From Cryoendolithus antarcticus (taxonomy: Eukaryota > Ascomycota > Dothideomycetes > Cladosporiales > Cladosporiaceae), in the NCBI GenBank assembly GCA_002077065.1, contig NAJO01000064.1, positions 110,351 to 174,350 on the forward strand: 64,000 nt of DNA, given 5' to 3'. The translations under genes were made by a program, and so were the position numbers. Below the pieces are notes generated by a model. The model had not been told where the DNA came from and did no database searches. It saw nothing but the letters and a program-made list of their open reading frames with translations. Position 1 is the stretch's first letter, and every line of letters begins with the position of its first letter. Below are positions 32,801 to 43,319 of the stretch, piece by piece.

Positions 32801-33252
32801 ATCTGCTGGTAAGTGATCTTCGAGCTGCTAATGTGAGTGACATGTTGAGCTGACATGACTTCTTGCGTGTTCAGGCTCAGCATCGCAAGCAGTTCACGTG
32901 GAAGGTGGTCGACAAGATCCATGTCTTCAGCAGCCCATCGCGTGTAGATCTGAACATATTTTATCACATCAGCGACCACGGCGCAAGCAGCGCGCACTCT
33001 CGTGGTGTACGTCGACAGGAACCTTTTACTTCTCAGACTCCCGATACTATGATCCATCCGAGAGCTTCGTGGCCCGAGAACCAGGATCCCGAGTCAGCAG
33101 TCACCGCTTCTGGATCCTTGGAGCATGCCGTGAAGGGCAGTGATTCATGGAGTGGGTCTATGGGCGTTGAAAGTCTAGTGAGGCGAGTGGAGCGACTGAT
33201 AGGGAAAGTTGTTGGGGGCTGCGGGCCAGGAGGGAGGTGTAGTAGATGGTAG
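29887..33252 (+). CDS. Secreted triple-domain protein, unknown; in-frame TGA
   Basis: I do not recognise the family. The ATG at 29887 starts a basic N-terminus followed by a hydrophobic segment (VFNILLGLFLLISSHGAVVA), a likely signal sequence. Three diverged copies of one domain of about 300 residues follow (about 30200-30990, 31100-32030, 32150-32980). Shared landmarks are YPSGAVY / WPTGAVY, then WSDITFLTF / WSDVVFLEF / WSDVAFLQY, then LLTQHK / LLGQHR / LLAQHR. Two 66-nt phase-0 introns (31780-31845 and 32809-32874) keep one reading frame throughout. A TGA at 31021-31023 interrupts that frame between copies 1 and 2. If it is real, the first product is 378 aa. A 159-nt in-frame GT-AG intron (30954-31112) would remove it but would also remove residues that seem homologous. 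The C-terminus after copy 3 is Ser/Pro/Arg rich and the 3' end is less certain. Confidence 0.6.
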
Positions 33253-33514
33253 ATGAGCTCGCGATGCTCATTCCCCCGAAGTTTCGGGCTCGAGGATCAC
33301 CCACAGGCTTGAGCAAGCGAACGAACTAGCGATATGGACTTGACCACGAGTATGTAGGGATGACATTGGGAAGGACATGACAGTCGGCGTATACACAGCC
33401 CTCAGGCCATATGGAGATGCAGTAATCTACGAAAACCTTCGCCATAACAAAGTAGAAAATCCCATTGGTATCATAAGTCCCCCAGTCCTTCCCTTGCTGC
33501 CCACTCCAATCCAT

Positions 33515-36046
33515 CTATCCCTCCCGCCCCCTCTCCAAATCCTCCCCTCCCTCCTCCCCAACGAGACTAACCTCCACCAAACTCCCCTCCCTCTCCACAC
33601 TCTCCGCACCCCTCCCTCCAGCCCCACTACCTCCGCTCGTGCCGAGACTCCTCACCACATCACCCTTACAAATCGGGCAAGTCCTCCTTCTAGTAACAAG
33701 CCAAGGCGTGATGCAACCCTCGTGAAATTCGTGCCCGCAGGGCAAAGACATAACGCGCGAGATGCCGTCAATGTATTCTTCCAGACAGACGACGCATTCG
33801 CGCTGCTTGCGGCGCCAGTGGTGGGTCAAATCTTGCGCGAGAGCTGTAGTAGGCAGGGGTTGAGAGGGCAAAGTCTCCGGCGCCGAGGACGACGTAGGCG
33901 GCATGGCCAACCTCTCTCTCTGCCTTGGCATCCTGATCGGTCGCGAAGCCGAAGGTAGCAGCGGGGACGTCAGTGTCGGTGCCGCGGGTGATGGAGCCTC
34001 TACTGCGCGGATCGGGGAGGTTGAAGCGGAGGAGTGCGTGGAGGAGGAGGTGCCCATGGTCTGATATGTGCGGACTGGGAGGCGCTCGACGACGGACTTC
34101 GGGGCTCGCCAGCGGCGACGTCGGATGCGGGAGCGAAGGAGGAGCAGCGCGTAGACTACGGTTAGGGTTACGAGGGGGGAGACGACGAGGACTAGCAGGG
34201 TGTCGAAGAAGGGGGAGGAGGACATTGAGGTGGGGGTGAGGGTTACCCAGAGACCGGTGTGTTCAGGTTCGTCGTCCTTGTCTTTCGAAGGCTGTATATC
34301 TTTGGTGTGGGCGTGCTGAGCAGGTGAAATTGCGGGCTTCTTGGGAGATGTAGCAGCGGTGGTGTGTTGCTCAGACTGCACATCATGATGTCTGTTCGAC
34401 GATGAAGAGAAAACCCGTCGGAGCCAGCTGCGTGAGTCTTCACTGTGCAGGTTTTGCCTCGGCTTCTGGTGCTTGGTCCTGGCTTCACTCTTTCCTTGTA
34501 CTGGCGTTCCAACATCGACCGCATGATGCGGAACCTTGACGTACTCGCCACTGCCAGGTACGATGCTGCCTCCTCTTGGTCCACCGTGTGTCACTGCTTT
34601 AGTGCTCTTGGCTGACGGCTGACTTGTCGAAGTCGAGCTCGTTCCAGCCGCCTGCTTGAGCTGCTGTTCTCGCTGTTCAGCCACCAGATCGGCATCTCTC
34701 CAGTCCTGGACGCCGATGACGAAGTCATCGTCGGCCTGCTTTGTAGGCTTCTTGGTCGAGGCAGCCTTTGCCACAGTAGATGTAGTCTGAGCAGCTTTGC
34801 CGACCTTCACCTGCTTCGGTGACTCCTCCTCTTCGAACTCTTGCTGTAAGACCCAGTTGAGCTTACCGCTGGCAGGCGGTCGACTACTGTCTGCAGGTCC
34901 GTTGTCCACGCCACCCGAGCCTAGCAATGTCCAGATCCATCGGCCTTCGTCGTCCTGCTCTGAATCGCCGCTCTTCTTGGGCTTCGCTGTGCTCTTCTTG
35001 AGTCCTGCTTTCGCCTTGGCGGTAGCAGTAGCCTTTGCTGAGATAGTAGTGCTCGAGAAGTTCGGCTTCTCAATTGCCGCAGCCTTCTTGCCGCTCGCCT
35101 CGGTGCCCGTTGCCTTGTCACCAAGAGCCATGCCAAGTCGTGTGAGATCCTCGGCAGTAAGATCCTCGCTTCCATGGTGGAATGGTATGAGGCTCGACAG
35201 CAGATGTGCTGTGGTATGCGAGGTGAAGAGCGCCGGTATCGTGATGTTCGAAGTGTCTCCCCGAGCGTACATCGTGACTAGTGGTCCTCCTCGTATGTCG
35301 TCTCCCACGATCAGTGCCACGCCACCTCGTCGCTGCACCCACTTCGCCTTCTCGAGAAAGCCACAGCCGCCTCTGCTGAGTAGTACAACCTTTCCTGATA
35401 TCTCTGCACTCTCTTGCAGTGACTGTATGTCCGCATGGCCCGGCTTCTTGCCTGCAATGGCTGCGGCAGCCGCACCGTTCTGCTTGACAGCCTCGGAGGG
35501 CGAAAGTGGGTGATGTAAATGATCGTCCGTTCCGTCGTCCTCGATTGATAAGGCTTCGCTATCTTCCACAACCTCCTCGTCCTCGTCGATAAGCCCCCTC
35601 TTCGGCCTCTCCTTCCCTTCCTCCTTGCTCTCAGCCTTGCCTTCAGGAACGCTCTTCTTCGCGCCGTTGACTTCGCCGTCTCGCCATCCCGGCACATCAC
35701 TGCAACCGAGCTCCCCCTCAGCGCCGCCCGCGGCACTTCGCCCTAAATGATCATCGCCAAAGCCACTCCCCACCCATAGCTGGCCGCTCAGACTCTTGAC
35801 TGGTAGTAGCGGGCCAAAAGCAGCCGGTCTGGCGAGGAAGAAAGTAGAGTTGTCGTCCGTCAGACTTATGATCGCGGAAGGAGGGAAGAGCGAGGAAGGT
35901 GTCCGCCAGTTGAAGTAAGCACCAAGTCTGGATTGTGAGAGCGCGGGGGTAGGTGTTTGTGTCTGGCGGAAGGGGCCGAGGAAGAGGAGACCGAAGAAGG
36001 CGAGAACGGAAGTCGCTATCATCAACAAGAAGCGGAGAGGTCGCAT
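33515..36046 (-). CDS. PA-TM-RING E3 ubiquitin ligase
   Basis: A membrane-bound ubiquitin ligase of the endosomal/vacuolar type (RNF13/GRAIL layout). A single exon of 843 aa. It begins with a signal peptide or anchor (MRPLRFLLMIATSVLAFFGL), then a lumenal region with a protease-associated (PA) domain, about 210-300: KVVLLSRGGCGFLEKAKWVQ, then GGVALIVGDD and ITIPALFTS. A long disordered Lys/Ser/Pro linker leads to one membrane span near 645 (FFDTLLVLVVSPLVTLTVVY). The cytosolic tail carries a RING-H2 finger (about 770-812): CVVCLEEY, LPCGHEFHEGCI and RRRTCPIC, with all eight metal ligands visible. The extreme C-terminus is acidic. The upstream region contains a (GGGGC)n tract. Substrates unknown. 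Confidence 0.88.
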   Translation of the reverse strand: MRPLRFLLMIATSVLAFFGLLFLGPFRQTQTPTPALSQSRLGAYFNWRTPSSLFPPSAIISLTDDNSTFFLARPAAFGPLLPVKSLSGQLWVGSGFGDDHLGRSAAGGAEGELGCSDVPGWRDGEVNGAKKSVPEGKAESKEEGKERPKRGLIDEDEEVVEDSEALSIEDDGTDDHLHHPLSPSEAVKQNGAAAAAIAGKKPGHADIQSLQESAEISGKVVLLSRGGCGFLEKAKWVQRRGGVALIVGDDIRGGPLVTMYARGDTSNITIPALFTSHTTAHLLSSLIPFHHGSEDLTAEDLTRLGMALGDKATGTEASGKKAAAIEKPNFSSTTISAKATATAKAKAGLKKSTAKPKKSGDSEQDDEGRWIWTLLGSGGVDNGPADSSRPPASGKLNWVLQQEFEEEESPKQVKVGKAAQTTSTVAKAASTKKPTKQADDDFVIGVQDWRDADLVAEQREQQLKQAAGTSSTSTSQPSAKSTKAVTHGGPRGGSIVPGSGEYVKVPHHAVDVGTPVQGKSEARTKHQKPRQNLHSEDSRSWLRRVFSSSSNRHHDVQSEQHTTAATSPKKPAISPAQHAHTKDIQPSKDKDDEPEHTGLWVTLTPTSMSSSPFFDTLLVLVVSPLVTLTVVYALLLLRSRIRRRRWRAPKSVVERLPVRTYQTMGTSSSTHSSASTSPIRAVEAPSPAAPTLTSPLLPSASRPIRMPRQRERLAMPPTSSSAPETLPSQPLPTTALAQDLTHHWRRKQRECVVCLEEYIDGISRVMSLPCGHEFHEGCITPWLVTRRRTCPICKGDVVRSLGTSGGSGAGGRGAESVEREGSLVEVSLVGEEGGEDLERGREG

Positions 36047-36146
36047 GGTGGCGGTGGTTTATGTTGATGCCTGGGATGCTGAAGTCGAGCGGAAGTGCCT
36101 CAGATGTGGTAATGGGGGGACATCGTCTGACGGTGGCAATGCTGAA

Positions 36147-36177
36147 GGGCGGGGCGGGGCGGGGCGGGGCGGGGCGG
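36147..36177. repeat. (GGGGC)n tandem tract
   Basis: About six uninterrupted GGGGC units, 101-131 bp upstream of the RING-ligase ATG. The G-run strand is the + strand, which is the template (non-coding) strand of the minus-strand ligase gene. It could form a G-quadruplex or bind GC-box-type zinc-finger proteins. Confidence 0.85.
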
Positions 36178-36591
36178 AGAATCGAACGGTGAAGCGAAGA
36201 AATGTGGAATGGCAGTGTACAGCGACAACGAAGTCCTTCTGATGCCCAGGACTGGGCATATGATCTACTGCATGTCGACATGCACCTGATGATCCACAGC
36301 ACGGCCCGCGTTCCGTGACCGCCGAGACTCGCATCGGAGCTCTACAGCGCGATTACACGCTATTCACCCCAAGACATCCCGATCACACTCTGACGCATAG
36401 CCGCCACCTCCGACGGGCTGAATAGCTATTGAACGACTGGCCGTCGCGCGTGTTTGAACAACGTCTACGCGTCTTGCCAATCGAACGTCCACCAGACGAG
36501 AAGCTGCCAATTCCAGCTGCCTCTACACGCGCAGCCTGTCAACGATGGCACAACGGAAAGACATGCGACGGGACGATCTGAGTACGAGAGG
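36178..36591. other. Divergent intergenic, RING ligase / Asterix
   Basis: Non-coding apart from chance ORFs. It forms, with the GC tract, the shared upstream region of the two divergent genes. Confidence 0.4.
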
Positions 36592-37110
36592 ATGAGCTGC
36601 AAAGATTCGAGAAATCGAGACCTGACAGCTTCTACAGTCGTACCCTACTCGCCACCCAAGAACGAAAAGGAAGATGTCGACATGCAAAGCACAATGGCCT
36701 CGACACTCCCCATGGCAGCAGTACGTCTTCACTACCCACTTCCTCCAAGCGAGCCCCCCTGCAAACTCCCTCTCCGCCTTTCCAACCATTTGCTCGATCA
36801 ACCATCCAAGATCTTCTGCCCAATCCATTCGCCCTTTGCCCTCGCCCCTAGCCCCTTTCAACTAACCCAACCCTCGCAGATCTTCACACGCAACAAACTC
36901 ATCGGCTGGACCTCCGTCCTCTTCGCCATCCAAGCCTGGCTCTCCGAGACACCAGCTTCCAAGGCTTCATCAACAACACCTGCGATCATGTCCTTCGGCA
37001 TGGCCATGATGGGCGTGGGAGTCGCTTACTTACCATTATTCTTGCCGCCAGCTGCAGGAGGTGTAGGTCAGGCGACGCCGGCAGGGGCTGCGGCACCGCA
37101 GGCTGCTTGA
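36592..37110 (+). CDS. PAT complex subunit Asterix-like (UPF0139)
   Basis: A small ER membrane protein of the Asterix/WDR83OS family. In other eukaryotes this family pairs with CCDC47 in a chaperone for multipass membrane proteins. Exons 36592-36720 and 36880-37110, phase-0 GT-AG intron of 159 nt, 119 aa. The family core is evident: VVPYSPP, then MQSTMASTLPMAA, then IFTRNKLIGWTSVLFAIQAW. Two further hydrophobic stretches follow (IMSFGMAMMGVGVAYLPLFL), and the tail is Ala/Pro/Gly rich. The intron falls exactly after the MAA of the core, and without splicing the core is broken by about 53 unrelated residues. The start at 36592 gives a length close to other fungal members. Confidence 0.85.
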   Translation: MSCKDSRNRDLTASTVVPYSPPKNEKEDVDMQSTMASTLPMAAVRLHYPLPPSEPPCKLPLRLSNHLLDQPSKIFCPIHSPFALAPSPFQLTQPSQIFTRNKLIGWTSVLFAIQAWLSETPASKASSTTPAIMSFGMAMMGVGVAYLPLFLPPAAGGVGQATPAGAAAPQAA

Positions 37111-38339
37111 TGGGAATCAAACGAGACGAAACGCAATAGCCATTGCCATGTGTTTGGTTGCATTGATGCGTTGAGCAGCATGTATGTACAGATTTCTATG
37201 CGTTGTGACACGGACATGGAACCACGAAAGCGAGCGATGCTACACCTGATACATTATATCGCGGGCCGCGTAATCACTGGCCGCGCCGTGAACTTCGTGC
37301 TCTCACACAAATGTAGGGACACATCGGATGCTGAGATATCACAATTCGCGTTGTGAGCTCATCCTGCAACAGACTGCCTGGCACTCCATGATTGACGCAC
37401 TACTCTCCGACTGTGGATCCTGTTTGTCTGCGACTGAGTCTGGTAGAAGCACGCCTTTTTATGGAAGCGATAGCGTCATAGCCTGACCGCGACCACTATG
37501 AGACCACTGGCCATGAGGTGTTAGAAGTGAGCGATTCTAGCCGCTATGTTCTATCGGAGTATCGGTACAGATGCAAGATAAAATATATCCCACCCGCAAA
37601 AGTCACCTAAGCGTCGTCTCCCCCCTGCTTTAGGCTCTCACAGCTATGTGATGACTGGCACGAAGCGTACATCAGATCATTGAGCAATTTGGGGGTGGAT
37701 CGAAAAGGAACGTTATGCGAGTCCACAGGCTGGTAGGAGTAGAGACGGCAAGTTCCGTCACCCAACCCAACGTGCGGGAGTCACAGCCATTTTGACCCAC
37801 CCTCTTACTTCCACACCCATCGTGCGAGAGTCACCTAACGCTGCGTGGACGCACCAATACCTTATCTTGGTCCTCCTAGCAATGCTAAACCCAAGACAGG
37901 TGTGTACTTCCGAGCAACACAAGCCACGAGACGATGGCTGCTCGGAGGGAAGTTTACGTAAAGCTTGACCGCTCAGCACCGTTACAACATCTATCATCAA
38001 TCCACAGGACTGTACAGTGCTATCTCTACTTCCTGAGCGTGGCGAGTCCCCCCTCATGCTCTGATCCGCCAAAGTATGTGATCGTCACCGAGAGGCGGCG
38101 AATGCTTGCGCTCCCGAAGCTACACTCCCGAGGCCAAGCCACCATGCAAGTCCTTTATCAGAACACAGATGGGTTGAGGATTGTGTGTCTTACGCATCCT
38201 CTCACAAGTGCAGTACCTTACTCTATGGCTGAGCCGATTGAAGCACGGCTTCCCGAATAGAACTGCGTAGAAGCGCACGCAATACTGCGGAACATTCTTT
38301 GTGCAAGCGTTCGCGCTACATCCATACCCGTCCTCGCGA
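37111..38339. other. Intergenic, no supported gene
   Basis: About 1.2 kb. The largest ORF (37934-38260) has no recognisable features. Two related 14-mers (cgtgcgggagtcac and cgtgcgagagtcac) occur about 60 bp apart around 37770 and 37830, a weak local repeat. Confidence 0.45.
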
Positions 38340-38946
38340 CACCCTCATCACTGACTCGTCCCAGGAAGGTTATCGCAGCTCCGACGGAAATGGTTATCGC
38401 CTGGAGTTGCGCAATCTGCCCGTGAGCTCAGGTAGTTTATCGCTTCTCTCAACCCGATTCCTTTGCTGACTGGGTGTGCAAGGGCGAGTGTAGACTTCAT
38501 AGGCAGCATGGGCAACGGACAAAACAACCCAGACGATCAGCACGAAGGCCTTGGGGGCTATCGCATCAGTCAGATCCGAGACCGCATGAGGACGGACGGC
38601 ATACTGAAAAGCCAGCCCAACGTCGTACTCATTCAACCAGTCACCGGCACAAGAGCCATATGCCTCGGCGCCCGAACGACTGGGAGTTCTGATCGATGCT
38701 GTCTTGTGTGAGTGTCCGGATGCTGTGGTCTTGGTCGCCAAGATCGTGCAGAACCCAGGAGCCCACGAGCGTACAACTATCCTCAACAATGCCATTCCCG
38801 GACTTGTCGCTAGTCGTGATGCGACAGGATACAAAATCCGCGTGGTGGATCAGACTAGTGTCTCCTCATCTGACCTCATCGACGGTCTTCACCCGTCTGA
38901 TTCTGGATGTCGTGACATGGCCCAGAATTGGATGAGTGGACTATAA
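38340..38946 (+). pseudogene. Decayed SGNH/GDSL hydrolase (CE3-like)
   Basis: Remnant of an SGNH-fold esterase, probably related to carbohydrate esterase family 3. Recognisable pieces in order: EGYRSSDGNGYRLELRNL, then FIGSMGNGQNNPDDQHEG with YRISQIRDRM, PNVVLI, then PERLGVLIDAVLCECPDAVV, LVAKIVQNPG and the terminal block DGLHPSDSGCRDMAQNWMSG. The 62-nt GT-AG intron 38432-38493 repairs the first frame change. A second frame change after PNVVLI has no acceptable intron, and the expected oxyanion block GTND is missing there. The nucleophile block reads TDSSQ where GDSIT is expected. The catalytic Asp-His block is intact. So two of the key blocks look lost. The stretch after the stop (to about 39130) resembles the Cys/Trp-rich module that follows CE3 domains in some fungi. 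Confidence 0.6.
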
Positions 38947-40651
38947 TCGTTACCAACTGGCTGGATTACTCAAGCTCGCGAATCAGAGAAAACGAGCAGC
39001 AACGCTGCAGTTTGTGCTACTGATGGTGTAGCCTGGATTGTCGCGCGCGGCGGCGATTACATCGCAGCCGGGGCCAAGGTACCTGGCGACACTGGCGAAG
39101 CTGAACTGGAGCAAAGCACTTTCACTTGAGACACTCGCTTTAGGACGATCTTAATGCAGCTAGCTTCGGAGCTCGCTTAGCCCCAATTCCGCCTACTCCG
39201 TATCCAGGGCCACATATTCCACTGCCCTGTCCGTACATATGGGCAACGCAAGGCTGCTACTCATGATCCCAATATACAGTATCATCTTCCATGGATCCCC
39301 TCCTCGCGCGAGAATGAAAAGTCTGGATGCTTGGCCCGCGATCTTCACGCTTTTCATGCAGTATGTATTCCTTAAGAGTCGCTGGAAGTACATGTAGTGC
39401 CGTCACTCGATCCCGTTGCCCTTCGAATACCTATGTATACATACACGATACTCGCGTCTGCGCTGTATGCGGCGGTCGCCTATCGCCAAGGCCTTGCACC
39501 TCCTTTCACGACGTTGATGGTCGCGACCGCTACTGTTGCTGCATGCGATCCACCTTGATAGTCGGTAATCAACACATTCTGTGCCCCTTACCGTGATGTC
39601 GAGGGACCACAACTAATGACACCTTCACGAGAGGCGGAGACAGCCGTCGCATGTGTGAATGGATACAACGTAGCTATCTGGGCGGATTGTGATCCTCCTC
39701 TGTGGGTGCCCATCAGTGATGCGCGAGGCAGTGCACTCTGCTACGGCAAGACCGATGCGGGAGAATGCAACAACATGACGTTCGGCCATCCTCCCGAGGG
39801 CAAATGCCTAAGTTCACAACCCTGATGCCTGGGAGTGCCCGGAGGTGGGAATACCCACGTGTCAGAGAGTCGCAAGGATGAGCGCGCGCCAGCTGTATGG
39901 CAGAGCAGGCCCGTGTAAGGAGAAAAGCAGCTCCCGTTGTCGTGATTGGTATTGGGGCCAAGGGGACAACAAATCACGGCCACTACCAGCCGCTGCCCAG
40001 CCGCTGTGGCTGGTTTGTGGACACGACAGGCAATCAACGTGGCACAGACTAGCGTGATCGGTGACGTTCGGCGATACATGGCGATAGTACTTGTATAGAT
40101 ACGATGCAGCGAAACGCTGCCGGCAGCCCAAGGTACAGGCTCAGCGAATTGGCGATCAACTACCAGGTGATGAGCTGCTCGACGATTCGCACACCGAAGC
40201 GAGCACGGGCTACGTGCTCGATCGTGAATCTGTCACGATCTGTCAAAATCACAAGCGTATGTTGACTGAAGTATCCACTTCAGCCTTCCCCATGCATGAA
40301 AGTGTAAGTATGGGCGTCATCATTATATTTCACTACATGGATCTAGGTGGCTCTCCGCAAGTCCGGAGTGATAGTCCGGGGTATCTTCTGCGCTAACAAG
40401 GATTTTGCCAATATTGTGTGCATCACGGTGTATGGCATCGAGCACGTCGAGCCGTTCGGCCAATGACGACCGCTCGTACCTTGCAGTCGAATCTCTCCGA
40501 TATGGTGCCTATATCGAAACCTGGGGCCAGTGACGACACTCGAGAACGCGATTCAGCCTCACGCCAAGTTCAGATAATGCTATAGACTGGTCGAAGGTCT
40601 CGAAGGGAGACGACCGCTGTTTCATCCACTTCCCTCCACATCACCGAAATC
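38947..40651. other. Intergenic, possible fragments only
   Basis: About 1.7 kb. The ORF 39616-39825 encodes a short Cys-containing peptide (six Cys in 69 codons), and 39432-39560 encodes a hydrophobic stretch beginning MYTYTILASALYAAVAY. These could be two exons of a small secreted protein, but I could not join them by a good splice pair. No function claimed. Confidence 0.3.
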
Positions 40652-41253
40652 ATGTTGGCAGGACTTCTCCTTCAAGCCTTGGCCTTTACCGGCATCGTCA
40701 CTGCCTCGAAGCCATGGGGACGCCCTCATCATGGCTGGAAGCAGTGTGAATTGCTATCCCAGGATGACGCCAATCTCCTCATCACGCGCTGGACGACCAC
40801 CTTGACCAAGACGAACAGCGATCTGGGCAATAATTCGCAGACATGGGACTATCTTTTGGCCGATGAGTTCAAGCTCGTTTCCGGTTCCATCCAGACACTT
40901 CAGCAGATGAATGTAAGTCTGACCCTGCTTGCTATGAGCTTGAACATCTCTAATCAGCCCAGGTTAACGGCAACTACGACATCTATGTTGGTAAACAGGT
41001 GTACATCGCCAACGAGCTCAAGTATGGCGCACTCTACGGCGGTGTCCACGACCTCGACATCATTGTCGGATGCAACAGGGTCGTTTGGTACTGGCAAGTG
41101 GACAGCGTGTTGGAGGCCAAAATCAAAGTGCGTGGTGTGAACATCTTCTCTCTGAACGACGCAGGGAAGATCACGCAACTGGTTGTTGAGAATGATAGCT
41201 TGGCTTTTGCTGTTAACTTTGGCGCCAACGTTACTTTCCCGGCTTTTGGCTAG
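40652..41253 (+). CDS. Secreted NTF2-like fold protein
   Basis: A small secreted protein with an NTF2/SnoaL-like pattern. Exons 40652-40912 and 40963-41253 with a 50-nt phase-0 intron, 183 aa. Signal peptide MLAGLLLQALAFTGIVTA. The mature protein has the order expected of the fold: an N-terminal helix (LLSQDDANLLITRWTTTL), a second helix with DYLLADEFKLVSGS, then a set of strands (NGNYDIYVGKQVYIANELKY, VVWYWQVDS, IKVRGVNIFSLNDAGKITQ). No catalytic residue set is obvious. I recall similar proteins as common in dothideomycete secretomes; the role is unknown, and an effector or ligand-binding role would be inference. Confidence 0.8.
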
Positions 41254-41605
41254 GAGTGTGCTGTGGTGTGGAAAAGGGGCAAGGTCGTTCACGTCGTGTA
41301 CAGATATGATTGCTTACATAGAGCATCAAAATGGGACGTCTACCAGGCGCAATGAAGCATGCCGCCGTTGCTTTAAGTCACCGTATGAAACTGACCCTTC
41401 GCAATTCGAAGCCCTCGAACCACTGGAGGCCTACACAGGTACTCTACGCACAAGGCAGAGTAATGCAGGTTGAAAATCATGCTGCGCTGAGCAGCACTTT
41501 TCTAAAATGGTCTCAAATTGTGATGCCCAGCCATGAAGCTACGCCGATCCGTGCTAAACCCAGAACATTACCCTTCCATATGACGCCTTCACCACAACCG
41601 GCCTT
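41254..41605. other. Convergent 3' intergenic
   Basis: 352 bp between the NTF2-like gene and lipoyl synthase, which converge. Nothing recognised beyond short chance ORFs. Confidence 0.5.
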
Positions 41606-42859
41606 CTAGGGTTCGGCTCGAGCTATCGAGCCAAGGTCAATATTCCTCCCAGCCTGCGCAGCTACAAGTTCCTCTCGCTTCAGGCTACTCCTCTTCTTCA
41701 ACACATTCTCAATGAACGCCTCCCCAGCCTTATAACTACTCCTCACCAGTGGCCCACTAGCACAATATAGAAATCCCATCTCCAACGCCCTTTGCCTCCA
41801 GAGCTCAAACACCTCCGGCGTGACATACTCCTCGACCTTCATGTGCCGTTTTGTGGGCCGCATGTACTGTCCGAACGTGACGATGTCGACGTTGGCTGCC
41901 CGGAGCTGGCGCAGCGTGTCGTAAAGTTGGGCTTCCGTCTCGCCGAGTCCAAGCATGATGGACGTTTTGGTTATGAGGTCTGGCCGGGCTTCTTTGGCTG
42001 TGCGGAGAACGGCGATGGATTGGGGGAAGGTTGCACGGCGATCGCGGACAAAGGGCGTGAGCTCGGGGGTGGTTTCGACGTTGTGGGCGTAAACGTCCAG
42101 CCCACTCTGCGCAACCAGCTTCACCTGCTCTAGATCGCCGAAGAAATCTCCCGTAAGCGCTTCCACAAGCATAGCAGGCGCCTTCTGCTTGATCTTTATA
42201 ATAGTCTCCGCGAAATGCCTCGATCCTCCATCCGCCAGATCATCCCGGTCCACGCTCGTCAGCACCACATACCCCAGACCCCATCTACTCAACGCCTCAG
42301 CAGTATTCTCAGGCTCGTGAACGTCCAGCGGAGGCGGCGTCCTACTTGTCTTGACAGAACAGAAGCGACAGCCTCTCGTACATGTGTCGCCCATCAACAT
42401 TATCGTCGCCGTAGCCGCGCTCTTCTTATCTCCTCCCCAGCAGTCCGAAATATTCGGACATCGCGCTTCCTCACATACAGTATGCAGTCCCAATCCCCTC
42501 AAATCGCTCTTGATCCGCTTGTAATTCTCATTCTTCGGTATCGGCGTCTTCAACCAGCTCGGCAAGCGCGTGTGCTCTCGCTTCCTGCCCTTCGGTCCTA
42601 CTTGTACCGTCCGCAACTCCAGCGATTCGGCCTCGGTGAGAATTTCGTCCAAGGGTTCGTCTGGACGGCCGCCTAAGAAATCTGAGAATGATGGTCCGGC
42701 ATTGACGCGGTCTGAGAAGGCTGTCTGTGGTCGGGATGCTGGGGTGGGGGCTTCGGAGGTTGTGGTGGCGAGGCGGCGTTTTTGGGGGAGGAGGGAGGGG
42801 CGGGATTCGAAGAGGGCGGGGGCGAGAAGGCGGCGGCAGGTGGGGCGGAGGGCGGCCAT
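41606..42859 (-). CDS. LIP5: Lipoyl synthase, mitochondrial
   Basis: Radical-SAM enzyme that inserts two sulfurs into octanoyl groups on lipoyl-dependent mitochondrial proteins. A single exon of 417 aa. The N-terminal presequence is rich in Arg and Ala ([20 protein letters not shown]). Both iron-sulfur clusters are visible: the auxiliary-cluster motif [13 protein letters not shown] (about 140-152) and the radical-SAM motif CTRGCRFC (about 170-177). Other family blocks are [29 protein letters not shown] and YMRPTKRHM. The C-terminal SSYKAGE includes the conserved RSSY. Length is normal for fungal homologues. The start is the first in-frame ATG. Confidence 0.97.
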   Translation of the reverse strand: MAALRPTCRRLLAPALFESRPSLLPQKRRLATTTSEAPTPASRPQTAFSDRVNAGPSFSDFLGGRPDEPLDEILTEAESLELRTVQVGPKGRKREHTRLPSWLKTPIPKNENYKRIKSDLRGLGLHTVCEEARCPNISDCWGGDKKSAATATIMLMGDTCTRGCRFCSVKTSRTPPPLDVHEPENTAEALSRWGLGYVVLTSVDRDDLADGGSRHFAETIIKIKQKAPAMLVEALTGDFFGDLEQVKLVAQSGLDVYAHNVETTPELTPFVRDRRATFPQSIAVLRTAKEARPDLITKTSIMLGLGETEAQLYDTLRQLRAANVDIVTFGQYMRPTKRHMKVEEYVTPEVFELWRQRALEMGFLYCASGPLVRSSYKAGEAFIENVLKKRSSLKREELVAAQAGRNIDLGSIARAEP

Positions 42860-43319
42860 CGTCAGGAAGTGCGTTAAGAGATGGTGGTGAATGAGTGCTG
42901 GTACAGATATTTGACAATATTTGGTTCCAGTCGTTGGGCGGCTTAGTCACCGTATAAGCCGACAATGGCCGACTTCGTTTCGCTCATTCCTTACCGTCTT
43001 CATTTTCTACACACTCCAATGCGTCCTGCGAGAAACATGTTTGGAGCTACAGTGTCGGCAGTGGACTCACTCGTTGTCATGCGACAGCGAGAATGACTCG
43101 CCGCGAGGAAGAGTAGGGTCACCTAACACGATACGAGTGAGGTGAGATGAGGTAAGGATTGCAGTGACTTTCCTCCGGGACAAGCGTGCACTGAATGCAC
43201 CACGCTATCTGAGGTAAAGACTGTGGAGGTTCAAGGAGAGTATCGTCTTCATATCTCCTTGCCTGCTCTCCCGCACTTTATAGTGCAAGTCATTTTGGGC
43301 TCAAGTCTTTCAGCTCAAG
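42860..43319. other. Intergenic, no gene seen
   Basis: 460 bp upstream of lipoyl synthase and downstream of the DJ-1-like gene (both on the minus strand). It presumably contains the lipoyl synthase promoter. No motif assigned. Confidence 0.5.

Noticed and set aside
38432..38493. First frame change in the SGNH hydrolase taken as a mutation
   Set aside because: A 62-nt GT-AG intron with a ctgac-type branch point explains it. Only the later frame change and the missing blocks support decay.
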